The notes: generated by a model from the sequence alone, not told the origin. A DNA stretch of 64,000 nt from UBA7236 sp035439505 (GCA_035439505.1 DAORKJ010000011.1:3906-67905); one strand, 5' to 3'. Counted from the first letter of the stretch, positions 42,827 to 52,551 are shown. Made by a program: numbers and translations.

Positions 42827-45286
42827 ATGATACGATTGTTGACTTTTTTACTGCTGGTTAGTTATAGTAGTGTTAAGGTAAATGCAACAGTTACTATAAA
42901 AGGAACAGTTACCGATGAGTCTGATCAACCACTCCCCTTTTGTAATATTTATATTCCTAATACTTCTTATGCCTGTATAAGCAATGAAACCGGAAATTTT
43001 GTCTTACAGGTAGAGCCCGGCAAATACACAATTACTTTTCAATTTATTGGTTTTAAAAAACAAAATATTCCTGTTCATGCAGTAACTGAAGCAATTACTT
43101 TAACTATCAAAATGGAACCTGAAGTGTTAGAATTGCAAGAAGTAGTGATTAATTCGGACAAAGAAGACCCTGCGTATGCTATCATTCGAAAGGCCATTGA
43201 ATACAGACAGGATAACTTACAATCAGTTCGTTCATTTAGTTGTGATGCTTATATTAAAGGCCTGCAAAAATTAATTGAAGCTCCCGATAAGGTTTTAGGA
43301 ATTCAATTAAATACCATTGTTGATGTTGATTCAAATAATTCAGGAATTGTGTATTTATCTGAATCTTCTTCTACCTTTCACTATCAATATCCCGACAAAT
43401 CGAAAGAAATTATGCACGCCAGCATTGTAAGTGGCGACGATCAACAATTTAGCTGGAACGATGCAGCCAGTATGCAAATGAATTTTTATAATAACCTCGA
43501 AACATTAGAAGGTTTTTCACAAAGAGGATTTGTTTCTCCAATTGCAGATAACGCCTTGTTTTTTTATACCTATAGTCTGATAGGTCAAACCTATGAAAAC
43601 AACCATATTATTTACAAAATAGCGGTAGCACCAAAACGTAAATCAGACCCTGCTTATACCGGCACAATTTACATCACCGATCATGAATATCGATTTACGG
43701 CTTTGCAACTAGAGCTTACCTCTTTAAATGGCATTGAATTCATCGATACCTTTACTGTTTCTCAAGAATTTTTTTACACTGATCCTGATCACCTTGTGCT
43801 AAGGTCAAATCAATTCAATTTCAATTATAATTTTTTCGGAATAAAGGGAATGGGATATTTCCATGCATCTTATAATAATTATACACTAAATGCCATCTAC
43901 CCAAAAAACTTTTTTAATGGTGAAGTAATTAAAATAGAAGCAAATGCGAATAAAAAAGATGATACGTATTGGAGCAATATTCGTCCGATACAATTAACTA
44001 CTGAAGAACAAAAAGATTATATAGCTAAAGATTCGTTGGCGATAATCAAAGAGACAACTGCCTATAAGGATTCTATGGACCGGATTTTCAATAAATTAGA
44101 TGCGGCAGATATTATAACCGGGTATACCTGGCGCGACAGCGATAAAAAAATAGTAGCCAGCTCTAATCCTTTGCCGGACATGTTACATTTTAATACTGTA
44201 GAAGGTTATGTAGTGAACCCAAAAATTCGATTGACTAAGTGGTTCGAAAATAAAAATGAAATAAATTTTTACCCCGGTGTAAGATATGGATTTAACAGTG
44301 ACACCTGGTATGCCAATGCGGGTTTAAGTTATAAATTCGATCCGTTGCACCTCGCGAACATCGCAATTTCAGGTGGAACCGGTGTGCAACAATTTAATAC
44401 TCAGGGTATTTCACCATTGGTTAATTCATTGTATAGTTTGCTATTGGAGGAAAATTATTTGAAACTTTATGAGCAACAATATTTCAATATTAAGGGTGGT
44501 CGAGAATTAACAAATGGTTTTTATGTAGAAGGCCAAATGCACTATACGCAACGCTCACAACTTTTTAATTTAGCAGCACCTGATATTTGGTACGACAGGG
44601 AAAACAATGGCTACAGTTCCAACAATTTTCCATTTTATACTGATTCACTTCAATTTAAAATCCCAACAAAAAGTAGTGTTAAAATTTCAGGCAGATATGC
44701 GTTTGGACAAACTTATATCATGCTGCCGGATGAAAAAAATATTATCAATAGTAAGTATCCAACCATTAATTTTTCATGGGAGAAAGCAATACCCGGTGTT
44801 TTTGGAAGTTCAGTAAGTTATGATATTTTAAGATTTGGTGTAGAGGATAAAATTAAACTAGCATTGGCAGGTAATATAATGATAAATACAGAAGTTGGTA
44901 AAATGTTTGCCCACAACAACCTAAATGAAGCTGATCTTGTCCATTTTCTTGCAAATGAAACTATCATTGAACGTATAGCTGATGAAGCTTACTTTTTATT
45001 ACCTTATTATTTAGCATCAACAGATAATAGTTTTGTGAGTGGTCATTTTCAATGGCATACTGAGGGATTTTTATTCAGACAACTCCCCTTGTTCAAACAA
45101 TTAAAAATGGAACCGGTTTTTTCATGTAATTATTTATATACTGAAAATATTGGGCATTATGTTGAATTGGCAGCAGGCGTTGAACATCTTTTTAAAATAA
45201 TTAGAATTGATGCCGCTTTTACGCCCTATCAATTTACAAATTATCCTTCCGAAAAATTTAAATTATTAATTGGCTTTGGATTTTAA
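42827..45286 (+). CDS. DUF5686 family outer-membrane protein with carboxypeptidase-like regulatory domain
   Basis: 819 residues with a signal peptide ending VNA. Residues about 22-95 form a carboxypeptidase-regulatory-like (CarboxypepD_reg) domain (IKGTVTDESDQPLPFCNIYI, ISNETGNFVLQVEPGKY). The DUF5686 region begins DPAYAIIRKAIEYR and runs to the end, with many amphipathic strands and a C-terminal aromatic (KFKLLIGFGF), as in outer-membrane barrels. It is TonB-receptor-like at the N-terminus but has no plug domain. Function of the family is not established. The next gene starts 1 base after its stop codon. Confidence 0.88.
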   Translation: MIRLLTFLLLVSYSSVKVNATVTIKGTVTDESDQPLPFCNIYIPNTSYACISNETGNFVLQVEPGKYTITFQFIGFKKQNIPVHAVTEAITLTIKMEPEVLELQEVVINSDKEDPAYAIIRKAIEYRQDNLQSVRSFSCDAYIKGLQKLIEAPDKVLGIQLNTIVDVDSNNSGIVYLSESSSTFHYQYPDKSKEIMHASIVSGDDQQFSWNDAASMQMNFYNNLETLEGFSQRGFVSPIADNALFFYTYSLIGQTYENNHIIYKIAVAPKRKSDPAYTGTIYITDHEYRFTALQLELTSLNGIEFIDTFTVSQEFFYTDPDHLVLRSNQFNFNYNFFGIKGMGYFHASYNNYTLNAIYPKNFFNGEVIKIEANANKKDDTYWSNIRPIQLTTEEQKDYIAKDSLAIIKETTAYKDSMDRIFNKLDAADIITGYTWRDSDKKIVASSNPLPDMLHFNTVEGYVVNPKIRLTKWFENKNEINFYPGVRYGFNSDTWYANAGLSYKFDPLHLANIAISGGTGVQQFNTQGISPLVNSLYSLLLEENYLKLYEQQYFNIKGGRELTNGFYVEGQMHYTQRSQLFNLAAPDIWYDRENNGYSSNNFPFYTDSLQFKIPTKSSVKISGRYAFGQTYIMLPDEKNIINSKYPTINFSWEKAIPGVFGSSVSYDILRFGVEDKIKLALAGNIMINTEVGKMFAHNNLNEADLVHFLANETIIERIADEAYFLLPYYLASTDNSFVSGHFQWHTEGFLFRQLPLFKQLKMEPVFSCNYLYTENIGHYVELAAGVEHLFKIIRIDAAFTPYQFTNYPSEKFKLLIGFGF

Positions 45287-45287
45287 T

Positions 45288-46238
45288 ATGCGAAAATTGT
45301 TTTCAGCTTATATACTTTTTTGCGTTACAGTTATTCAATTGACTGCACAAAACTGTAACGGTAATGCAACAGGAAATATACCTATTCCTGACTTAGGCGC
45401 GCAGCAATTTAATGGCTTCACAGGTGGAAAATATCTTCAGGGAAACAATCAAATTCCCGCTTCGCATTATACTATGGGATTGTTGAGTCACGAAAAAATT
45501 CAACCATTAAATACATTTGGTGAAACCGATAGTGTATCCGGCAAAATTGGAATGATGGTATTAGGATTTAGTACTGCTGCAATGACAGGGCGTTTTGTGC
45601 GCACATTTTTGGAATTAAAACAGGAAAATACTTATCTCGATTTTTTTATCGGTGCACAAGGCGGTCGTGATATTAATTCTATGACCAATTTACAAAGCAC
45701 CTATTGGACCAATATCGATTCAACCCTGGAGGTAGAATCGTTGTCTCGCTTGCAAGTGCAAATAATATGGCTAAGTTCCGGTGACATTTACACTTTTAAT
45801 GAGCCATTTCCTCAACAATGTTATACTCAAATAGAAAAATACCGGTTGACTTTACAAAACATAAAAACAATATATCCCAATTGCCAGGTTGTGTATTTAT
45901 CTGATCGCACTTATGCAGGATATATTGGCCAAAATGGCGAAGGTCCAGCGGAATTAAAAGAACCAACCGCTTATTACAATGGATGGACAATAAAATGGTT
46001 GATTGAAAATCAAATAACCAATAAAGCCGGGTTCACATATACTGATATTCCTTTCATTGATTGGGGGCCCTATTTATGGACTGATGGAATTAATGGTAAT
46101 AATCAGGGTTATACATGGGAATGTGATGATGCCGGTAAGGGTGGCATTCATCCCTCCTCCAAAGGCAGAATGAAAGAAGCTGCCATGGTTTATTTATATT
46201 TTTCACAACATCCTTTATTGCGAAAAATTTGGTATTAA
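45288..46238 (+). CDS. Exported SGNH-hydrolase-like protein
   Basis: About 317 residues from the ATG at 45288, with a signal peptide MRKLFSAYILFCVTVIQLTAQ. MMVLGFSTAAM may hold a nucleophile Ser. FIGAQGGRDINS resembles the oxyanion region, and DDAGKGGIHPSSKGRMKEAA resembles the C-terminal Asp-x-x-His block of SGNH/GDSL enzymes. The Asp-to-His distance is longer than usual, so the class is tentative. It starts one base after the DUF5686 stop and is surely cotranscribed. Its stop overlaps the convergent small membrane protein gene by 4 bases. Confidence 0.75.
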   Translation: MRKLFSAYILFCVTVIQLTAQNCNGNATGNIPIPDLGAQQFNGFTGGKYLQGNNQIPASHYTMGLLSHEKIQPLNTFGETDSVSGKIGMMVLGFSTAAMTGRFVRTFLELKQENTYLDFFIGAQGGRDINSMTNLQSTYWTNIDSTLEVESLSRLQVQIIWLSSGDIYTFNEPFPQQCYTQIEKYRLTLQNIKTIYPNCQVVYLSDRTYAGYIGQNGEGPAELKEPTAYYNGWTIKWLIENQITNKAGFTYTDIPFIDWGPYLWTDGINGNNQGYTWECDDAGKGGIHPSSKGRMKEAAMVYLYFSQHPLLRKIWY

Positions 46239-46492
46239 TCAGTCTCTAATGATGGTGGAGCAGTAATACTGTTATTCACCTGATAATATTTATAAACACC
46301 AATTCCTATACAAACCAGTAAGAGTAATATACACATCATTCGCACTACACCGCCATTGAATTTTTGCCATTCTTTAAAACTATCAGTTTGTGTGCGTTGT
46401 GTACGGATATACCCTCCTGCAAATAAATAAATAACTATTATAATGATTGCAAGAAATCCAAGAAAAATAACCCATTGATAAAATTCTCCCAT
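46235..46492 (-). CDS. Small two-helix membrane protein
   Basis: 85 residues with two membrane helices (about 8-27, VIFLGFLAIIIIVIYLFAGG, and 50-67, MMCILLLLVCIGIGVYKYY) joined by a basic loop (RTQRTQTDSFKEWQKFNG). No family is recognised. It lies 9 bases after the CNT transporter gene on the same strand, the last of a likely six-gene run. A role with that transporter is possible but unproven. Confidence 0.7.
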   Translation of the reverse strand: MGEFYQWVIFLGFLAIIIIVIYLFAGGYIRTQRTQTDSFKEWQKFNGGVVRMMCILLLLVCIGIGVYKYYQVNNSITAPPSLETD

Positions 46493-46501
46493 AGTATGTA
46501 C

Positions 46502-47848
46502 TTATATAATCATTCCTGCAATTGCTGCTGTAAAAAAGCAGGCGACAGTTCCACCTAATAATGCACGAATACCCAATTGCGATAAATTTGTTTTTTGATT
46601 TGGTGCCAATGCCCCTATACCACCAATTTGAATGCCTATTGAAGCAAAATTGGAAAAGCCGCATAATGCATATGTAGCAATAATTATTGATTTTTCATCC
46701 AATGAATCTTTCATTTCTCCTAAGCTGGCATACGCAACAAATTCGTTGATAATTGTTTTTTCACCAAGTAATTGCCCAACAGCTAAAATATCTCCGGACG
46801 GTGTTCCCAGCAACCAGGCAACGGGAGCCATAATAATTCCAAATAAATAATCAAGTGATAAACCGGAATAGGTATTATTAGTGGCGCTTGCTATATTATC
46901 GTTAATACCAATTACATTTCCTAAACCCAAGAATATCGAATTAAACATCGCCATGAAAGCCGTAAATGCTAATAACATCGCACCAACATTAACGGCTAAT
47001 TTCAAGCCATCAGTAGTACCGTTGGCAATTGCTTCAATTACATTTGAACCAATACGTTCTTTATTCACTTTTAAATCTCTGTCTACCGATTCTGTTTGCG
47101 GAAATAACATTTTTGATGCAACAATGGCAGCAGGTGCGCTCATAATTGAAGCACTTAATAAATGCATCGCAAATAATTTTTGGCGTTCCACATCATCACC
47201 TCCTAAAAATCCAATATATGCCGCCATAACACCTCCGGCAATAGTTGCCATCCCTCCAACCATTACACATAAAATTTCCGATTTGGTCATTTTATCTAAA
47301 TAAGGTCTGATTAATAATGGAGCCTCTGTTTGTCCAAGAAAAATATTGCCTGCAGCATTTAAACTCTCGGCACCGCTTAAGCGCATGGTTTTACTCATAA
47401 CCCAAGCAAATCCAAATACTATTTTTTGAAGTATCCCTAAAAAATATAATAAAGAAGTTAAGGCGGAAAAGAAAATAACAGTGGGTAATACCTTAAATGC
47501 AAAAATATATCCTACGGTAAATAATTCTCCGGTTAATCCATCATTCACCTGAGTTACAGAAGGCCAGTCTCCTAATACAAATGTGGCGCCTGCGTTAGTA
47601 TATCCAATAACCATCACAAAGAAATTCGCCATGCCCCTAAAAATTCTTTCGAACCAGTCGAAGCGGTAGCCAAAATAATTTTCGGTGATATTAGGTAAAG
47701 CAATGATTAAAAAAGCAAATGTAAATTGAATGAGTAATCCGGTGCCCACCAATTTCCAGTCAATAGCTTTACGGTTTTTACTAAACAACCAACAAATACC
47801 AACTAAAAAAGCAACACCAAGTAACCCTCTTAATATATTTTCAATCAT
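46502..47848 (-). CDS. Concentrative nucleoside transporter (CNT/NupC family)
   Basis: 448 residues with about ten membrane segments. Family motifs are GQTEAPLLIRPYL, MVGGMATIAGGVMAAYIGFL and ALCGFSNFASIGIQIGGIGAL. CNT proteins bring nucleosides into the cell with sodium or protons across the inner membrane. The 448-residue length is slightly above E. coli NupC. It is followed at 9 bases by a small membrane protein gene and preceded by crcB (49-base gap). Nucleoside preference cannot be read from the sequence. Confidence 0.93.
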   Translation of the reverse strand: MIENILRGLLGVAFLVGICWLFSKNRKAIDWKLVGTGLLIQFTFAFLIIALPNITENYFGYRFDWFERIFRGMANFFVMVIGYTNAGATFVLGDWPSVTQVNDGLTGELFTVGYIFAFKVLPTVIFFSALTSLLYFLGILQKIVFGFAWVMSKTMRLSGAESLNAAGNIFLGQTEAPLLIRPYLDKMTKSEILCVMVGGMATIAGGVMAAYIGFLGGDDVERQKLFAMHLLSASIMSAPAAIVASKMLFPQTESVDRDLKVNKERIGSNVIEAIANGTTDGLKLAVNVGAMLLAFTAFMAMFNSIFLGLGNVIGINDNIASATNNTYSGLSLDYLFGIIMAPVAWLLGTPSGDILAVGQLLGEKTIINEFVAYASLGEMKDSLDEKSIIIATYALCGFSNFASIGIQIGGIGALAPNQKTNLSQLGIRALLGGTVACFFTAAIAGMII

Positions 47849-47897
47849 TGTGTGAATTTTTGGTAATCAATTATAATCAAATATAAAATCAGCGGAC

Positions 47898-48269
47898 TTA
47901 AGTTCTGGTTAGCGACATACCCAGCCAGGTAAGTAATAATCCGAACAAAAGGCTGCTAAAGATATATAAAATCGCCATTAAGGTTTGTCCATCGCGTATC
48001 AATTGCAAGTTTTCAATTGAAAATGCCGAAAACGTAGTAAAACCGCCACAAAAGCCTGCGGTAAGTATCAATTTCCAATCTGTACTATCCAATTGTTGCT
48101 TCTCAAACCAGCCATAAATCAAACCAATAATGAAGCAACCAAGCAGGTTAACGGTTAGAGTTGCAAATGGGAAGTTTGGTTTTGTGTAATTGGTAAATAA
48201 GCTACCAATAAGATATCGGGCAATTGTACCAAAAAATCCTCCTAAGCCTATGAGTAGTACAATTTGCAT
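47898..48269 (-). CDS. crcB: Fluoride exporter CrcB/Fluc
   Basis: 123 residues with four membrane helices, the family length. Fluc forms a dual-topology dimeric fluoride channel. Motifs are GGFFGTIARYLIG near the N-terminus, LTVNLLGCFIIGLIYG, and the signature GFCGGFTTFSAFSIE (about 73-87). It starts 11 bases after the DUF151 gene, leaving no room for its own fluoride riboswitch. Its expression probably follows the operon. Confidence 0.95.
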   Translation of the reverse strand: MQIVLLIGLGGFFGTIARYLIGSLFTNYTKPNFPFATLTVNLLGCFIIGLIYGWFEKQQLDSTDWKLILTAGFCGGFTTFSAFSIENLQLIRDGQTLMAILYIFSSLLFGLLLTWLGMSLTRT

Positions 48270-48280
48270 AAATAAGGCAT

Positions 48281-48907
48281 TTATTTGTTTTTGCGCTGTT
48301 CTATTTCATCCCTTATTCTGGCAGCGGACTCGTAATCTTCTTTATCGAGGTATTCTTTTAATTTGTCATTTAATTCTTTCAAACTCATCAACGCAATATC
48401 ATCTGCATCAGCTGAAAGTGCTGCGCCAACTATTTCTGCGGTATCATCATCAACTTCTTCATCGTCATCGTCTTCATCATCTTCTTTTTTATCCTGCTCA
48501 TTAATGATAGCTCCGGCAGTTTCCAGAATAAACTCGAAAGTATAAATGGGACAATTAAAACGAACAGCCAATGCAAGGGCATCGCTGGTTCTGCTATCAA
48601 CTTCAATTTCCTGCCCGTCTTTTTCGCATATCAATTTTGAGTAAAAAATACCATCCTGTAAATTGTCGATAAGTACTTCTTTCAACGAGATATTAAAAAT
48701 GGTAAACAGGTTTTTAATTAAATCGTGGGATAATGGTCGATTGATAACTACTTTTTCAATTGCAACAGCAATTGCCTGCGCTTCAAATGCACCTATTACA
48801 ATGGGGAGCTTGCGCATGCCTCCTACTTCGCTTAACAATACGGCATAACTTTGTGATTGTGTTATGGTATGGGAAAGCCCTGAAATTTCAAGTTCAATTT
48901 TTTGCAT
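48281..48907 (-). CDS. Bifunctional nuclease domain (DUF151) protein with UVR motif
   Basis: 208 residues. Residues 1-135 match the BFN/DUF151 family (GGMRKLPIVIGAFEAQAIAV, SRTSDALALAVRFNCPIY). An acidic run of about 20 Asp/Glu (about residues 142-160) links it to a C-terminal UvrB/UvrC-type motif (LNDKLKEYLDKEDYESAARI then RDEIEQ). BFN domains are reported to have nuclease activity; the biological role is unsettled. The UVR fusion suggests interaction with UvrA/UvrC or similar partners. It sits between etfA and crcB in a run of minus-strand genes. Confidence 0.9.
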   Translation of the reverse strand: MQKIELEISGLSHTITQSQSYAVLLSEVGGMRKLPIVIGAFEAQAIAVAIEKVVINRPLSHDLIKNLFTIFNISLKEVLIDNLQDGIFYSKLICEKDGQEIEVDSRTSDALALAVRFNCPIYTFEFILETAGAIINEQDKKEDDEDDDDEEVDDDTAEIVGAALSADADDIALMSLKELNDKLKEYLDKEDYESAARIRDEIEQRKNK

Positions 48908-48984
48908 TGCGGTTGCTTAGAGATACTAAGTTAAAAAGTTATTTTAGGATGTTTATCTGAAATGTAAGATTAATTTAAAAATGC

Positions 48985-49938
48985 TTAGCCTTCAGATTTT
49001 AACTTTTTTACAGCCTCTGTTATTTTTGGTAAAATCTCAAACGCATCACCAACAATGCCGTAATCAGCAGCTTTAAAAAATGGAGCTTCCGGGTCTTTGT
49101 TGATTACAACAATCACTTTACTTTGGTTAACACCAGCCAGATGCTGAATAGCACCCGAAATCCCCACTGCAATGTATAACGTAGGTTTAATAGTGATGCC
49201 GGTTTGTCCCACATGCTCATGATGAGGTCTCCAACCTATATCTGCAACAGGGCGGGAACACGCAGTTGCAGCGCCTAATGCATTTGCCAAATCTTCAATT
49301 ATACCCCAATTTTCAGGTCCTTTTAAGCCTCTTCCACCTGAAACTACAATTTCAGCTTCCGGTAATGGAATATGACCACCGGATTCGTCTTCAATACTTA
49401 ACACAGTATAATCAAAGTCAGCATCAGTGATATTTGCTGATAAGGCTTCAATAGTTGCAGTGCCGCCTGTTACTTCAGGTTTATATGAATTCGGATTGAG
49501 TGTAATTACTTTTAAGCCTTCACCTAATGTCAAATCTGCAAAAGCCTTACCTGAAAATACAGCCTTTCTTATACTGCCATTTTCTGGTAAACTATTTACG
49601 CCCGGATAAAGTGATGCATTCCATCTCACAGCTACTCTTGGTGCAATACTTTTACCGGCAGAATTATGCGATAACAAAATAGTATCAGCACCAACCATTG
49701 CTGCTGCTTCAACCAATATTTTCGTGTATGCTTTTGAAAATACATTATTTAAACGCTGGTCGTTAACATGTAACACTTTTGTTACACCGTAAGCGCCTAA
49801 TTTCTCTAACTCACCTGCATCAGCCTGACCAATTGCAACAGCTGTAGTAGCGCCTAATTTACATGAATAAGCTACAACTTCATGTGAAGTTTTTCTTAAT
49901 TTACCATTCGATAACTCTGCAAAAACCAGATTCGTCAT
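48985..49938 (-). CDS. etfA: Electron transfer flavoprotein alpha subunit
   Basis: 317 residues, family length. With EtfB it carries electrons from acyl-CoA dehydrogenases to the quinone pool. The FAD-binding signature is complete: SGGRGLKGPENWGIIEDLA, CSRPVADIGWRPHHEHVGQTG (read in part), IAVGISGAIQHLAG and VVINKDPEAPFFKAADYGIVGD. Cytoplasmic. It lies 34 bases after etfB on the same strand. Confidence 0.97.
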   Translation of the reverse strand: MTNLVFAELSNGKLRKTSHEVVAYSCKLGATTAVAIGQADAGELEKLGAYGVTKVLHVNDQRLNNVFSKAYTKILVEAAAMVGADTILLSHNSAGKSIAPRVAVRWNASLYPGVNSLPENGSIRKAVFSGKAFADLTLGEGLKVITLNPNSYKPEVTGGTATIEALSANITDADFDYTVLSIEDESGGHIPLPEAEIVVSGGRGLKGPENWGIIEDLANALGAATACSRPVADIGWRPHHEHVGQTGITIKPTLYIAVGISGAIQHLAGVNQSKVIVVINKDPEAPFFKAADYGIVGDAFEILPKITEAVKKLKSEG

Positions 49939-49972
49939 ATCCGTATATTTAAATAACTTTTTTTGAATTGAA

Positions 49973-50713
49973 TTAAATTACTTTAGCGTCGTTGTGCAAC
50001 ATACCCACCAATTGAGCGGCATCATCAGGACTAATCATTTTACAACCGGTTTTTTCAGGTGGTAAAGCAAATACTTTAACGCCTGCTTTCACTATTGTCA
50101 CATCCGGATTAATCACTTTAACCGGTTTTGTTTTAGAGGCTAAAATTCCACGCATGTTTGGTATACGCGCTTCAGCCATACCTTTTTGAGCACTAATTAC
50201 ACATGGGGTTTTCACCTGAACAGTTTCTTTTACCCCTTCCATTTCACGTTCAATTTTTAAGATACTGCCATCAACATCCAATTTGCTACTCATGGAAACA
50301 TATGGTAAATCAAGCATTTCTGCCAACATGCCTCCTACTACACCCCCATTGTAATCAATGGTTTCTTTTCCGGTTAGAATGATATCGAATTGTTCATTTT
50401 TAGCATAAGCTGCTATATTAGCTGCTACTTGGTAAGCATCTGCAGGGTCTAAATCTATTCTAACCGCGTCATCAGCTCCCAAAGCAAGTGCTTTACGTAT
50501 AATTTGTTCACTGTCCGCTTTGCCGGCATTAATTACGGTAACAGTACCACCAAGCGTTTCTTTCAGTTCAAGTGCGCGAACAAGCGCATACCATTCATCG
50601 TAAGGATTAATAATAAACTGCACACCGGCTTCACTAAATTTAGTATTGCCATCGGTGAAGGCAATTTTTGAAGTAGTATCAGGGGCTTTACTTATACAAA
50701 CCAGTAATTTCAT
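49973..50713 (-). CDS. etfB: Electron transfer flavoprotein beta subunit
   Basis: 246 residues, family length. It forms the ETF heterodimer with EtfA. It opens MKLLVCISKAPDTTSKIAF and has INPYDEWYALVRALELKE, ALGADDAVRIDLDP, LTGKETIDYNGGVVGGMLAE and CVISAQKGMAEARIPNMRGI, the AMP/adenosine-binding and EtfB signature regions. First gene of the etf pair, with a TATCTTTG -7 element at 50740-50747. Divergent from the TPR-like and tilS genes. Confidence 0.97.
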   Translation of the reverse strand: MKLLVCISKAPDTTSKIAFTDGNTKFSEAGVQFIINPYDEWYALVRALELKETLGGTVTVINAGKADSEQIIRKALALGADDAVRIDLDPADAYQVAANIAAYAKNEQFDIILTGKETIDYNGGVVGGMLAEMLDLPYVSMSSKLDVDGSILKIEREMEGVKETVQVKTPCVISAQKGMAEARIPNMRGILASKTKPVKVINPDVTIVKAGVKVFALPPEKTGCKMISPDDAAQLVGMLHNDAKVI

Positions 50714-50739
50714 ATGGTATTTTTACATTTTTCGGACTG

Positions 50740-50747
50740 CAAAGATA
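50740..50747 (-). promoter_or_regulatory. -7 element upstream of etfB
   Basis: TATCTTTG on the minus strand matches TAnnTTTG, 27 bases before the etfB start codon. No clear -33 TTG. Confidence 0.45.
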
Positions 50748-50846
50748 GGGGTTTTAGGGCGAGATTTTCAGTAAATTGGATGGACTTTCACTCCACAATT
50801 TCTTCACATTCAATCCGGCACTAAATAGGAAACAGCATGCTATAGT

Positions 50847-50854
50847 TATATTTG
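50847..50854 (+). promoter_or_regulatory. -7 element upstream of TPR-like gene and tilS
   Basis: TATATTTG matches TAnnTTTG, 20 bases before the ATG at 50874. No clear -33 TTG. Confidence 0.45.
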
Positions 50855-50873
50855 CACACATTACCGTTGAAAT

Positions 50874-51203
50874 ATGAGCCGAATTAATCAATTGTTGCAG
50901 TTTTTACAGGATAACCCTAAAGATTCATTTATTCAATATGCGCTTGCATTAGAGTATATCAAAAATGGTGACCTTGTTACCGGTCGTCAATACTTTGAAC
51001 AACTTATATCTAACGATCCTGAATATGTAGGCACATATTACCATTTGGCAAAATTATATGTGCAACTCAACGAAAAATCATTAGCAGAAAATTGTTACGT
51101 AAACGGAATTGCCATTGCCAAAAAATTAAACGATACACATAGCCTGGCCGAATTGCAAAATGCATACACCAATTTAAAAATGGGTATTAGCGACGATGAT
51201 TAA
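50874..51203 (+). CDS. Small TPR-like protein upstream of tilS
   Basis: 109 residues. Two or three tetratricopeptide-like helical hairpins (FIQYALALEYIKNGDLVTGR, GTYYHLAKLYVQLNEKSLAE) with no signal peptide. Probably a cytoplasmic scaffold. It overlaps the tilS start by 8 bases and must be cotranscribed with it. No specific function is assigned. Confidence 0.85.
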   Translation: MSRINQLLQFLQDNPKDSFIQYALALEYIKNGDLVTGRQYFEQLISNDPEYVGTYYHLAKLYVQLNEKSLAENCYVNGIAIAKKLNDTHSLAELQNAYTNLKMGISDDD

Positions 51204-52551
51204 TACTTCCACATTTATGCAATTTGTTACTGCAAATAATCTGTGTAGTAAAAACGACCATATTTTGTTGGCGGTGAGTGGCGGTGCAGACAGCATGGTA
51301 ATGTGTGACTTGTTTCTACAATCTGGTTTTACCTTTGGTATTGCACATTGTAATTTTCAATTAAGAAAGGAAGAAAGTGATGCAGATGAACAATTGGTAT
51401 TTAACTATGCGCAAAAAAACAATATTCCCTTTTACGCACAACGGTTTGATACTGTTGCTTACAGTAAATTAAATAAAATATCTATTGAAGAAGCTGCACG
51501 CGATTTGCGATATGCCTATTTTGCGGCTTTATGTGATGAACATGGTTATCATTTAGTTGCAACAGCTCACCATGCAAACGATAACGCTGAAACCATTTTA
51601 ATGCGGTTGGCGAAAGGAACAGGTATTAAAGGTTTGCAAGGAATTCCTGTAAAAAACAATCAAATTATTCGACCGTTGCTATTTGCAACAAAAAATGATA
51701 TTGCTGAATATTGTATTACACATCAAATTGCATACAGAGATGATGCAAGTAATTTTTCAGACCATATTTTACGCAATTATTTCCGTTTAAATATCATCCC
51801 TCAATTGGAAAAAATAAACCCTTCTTTTATTCCAACTATGCGCGAAAATGTGTTACACATAGAAGGTGCTTTTCATTTTTATGAGCAAGCTGTAACTCAA
51901 AGATTACACAAAATTGTTAGCCACAAAGGCAATGATAAGTATATTGCAATTGCCGCGCTTGGGGATAATTTAAGCGCCGGTGTGTTATTACATGAACTCC
52001 TTGCTCCTATTGGCTTCAATGCAAGTCAAATAAAACAAATAATAGCAACATTCGGACAAACAGGAAAACAATTTTTAAGTGAAAAATACAGGGTGATTAT
52101 AGATCGCAAACATATCATCATTACAGAACGAAGTAATATCCAAAATTCTTTACAATTTATTGAAGCCGGTCTTAAAAAGATAGCAGTAAATAATTTTTAC
52201 CTGCAATTTGAGATTACAGTGTTTAATAAATCCATGAATTTTAATTCAGATCATCATATTGCTTATTTTGATGCCGATAAAATAACTTTTCCATTAACAA
52301 TCAGAAGATGGAAAGCAGGTGATTATTTATATCCGCTCGGATTAACAAAACGTAAATCGGATAAACCCGGAAAGAAAAAAGTAAGTGATATTTTGACCAA
52401 TGCTAAAGCAGATACATTAGCAAAGGAAAATACTTTTGTATTATTATCAGGTGAAAAAATTATCTGGCTTATAGGTTATCGCCAGGATGAGCGTTTTAAA
52501 ATAACTGATTCTACACGTAACTTGCTTAAAATAAAAATGCTCCCAAAATAA
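51196..52551 (+). CDS. tilS: tRNA(Ile)-lysidine synthase
   Basis: 451 residues. It converts C34 of the AUA-reading tRNA-Ile to lysidine, using ATP, and is essential in most bacteria. The PP-loop SGGADS (about residues 29-34) is followed by IAHCNFQLRKEESDADEQ and ATAHHANDNAETILMRLAKG. The C-terminal TilS domain has LTIRRWKAGDYLYPLGL and GKKKVSDILTNAK. It overlaps the upstream TPR-like gene by 8 bases. A hairpin spans its stop codon. Confidence 0.96.
   Translation: MINTSTFMQFVTANNLCSKNDHILLAVSGGADSMVMCDLFLQSGFTFGIAHCNFQLRKEESDADEQLVFNYAQKNNIPFYAQRFDTVAYSKLNKISIEEAARDLRYAYFAALCDEHGYHLVATAHHANDNAETILMRLAKGTGIKGLQGIPVKNNQIIRPLLFATKNDIAEYCITHQIAYRDDASNFSDHILRNYFRLNIIPQLEKINPSFIPTMRENVLHIEGAFHFYEQAVTQRLHKIVSHKGNDKYIAIAALGDNLSAGVLLHELLAPIGFNASQIKQIIATFGQTGKQFLSEKYRVIIDRKHIIITERSNIQNSLQFIEAGLKKIAVNNFYLQFEITVFNKSMNFNSDHHIAYFDADKITFPLTIRRWKAGDYLYPLGLTKRKSDKPGKKKVSDILTNAKADTLAKENTFVLLSGEKIIWLIGYRQDERFKITDSTRNLLKIKMLPK

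Noticed and set aside
46383..46664. Minus-strand frame overlapping the small membrane protein and the CNT gene
   Set aside because: It overlaps two better-supported genes in another frame, with Cys/Tyr/Asn-rich composition typical of a shadow frame.
48270..48280. Fluoride riboswitch ahead of crcB
   Set aside because: Only 11 bases separate crcB from the preceding gene, too short for the aptamer.
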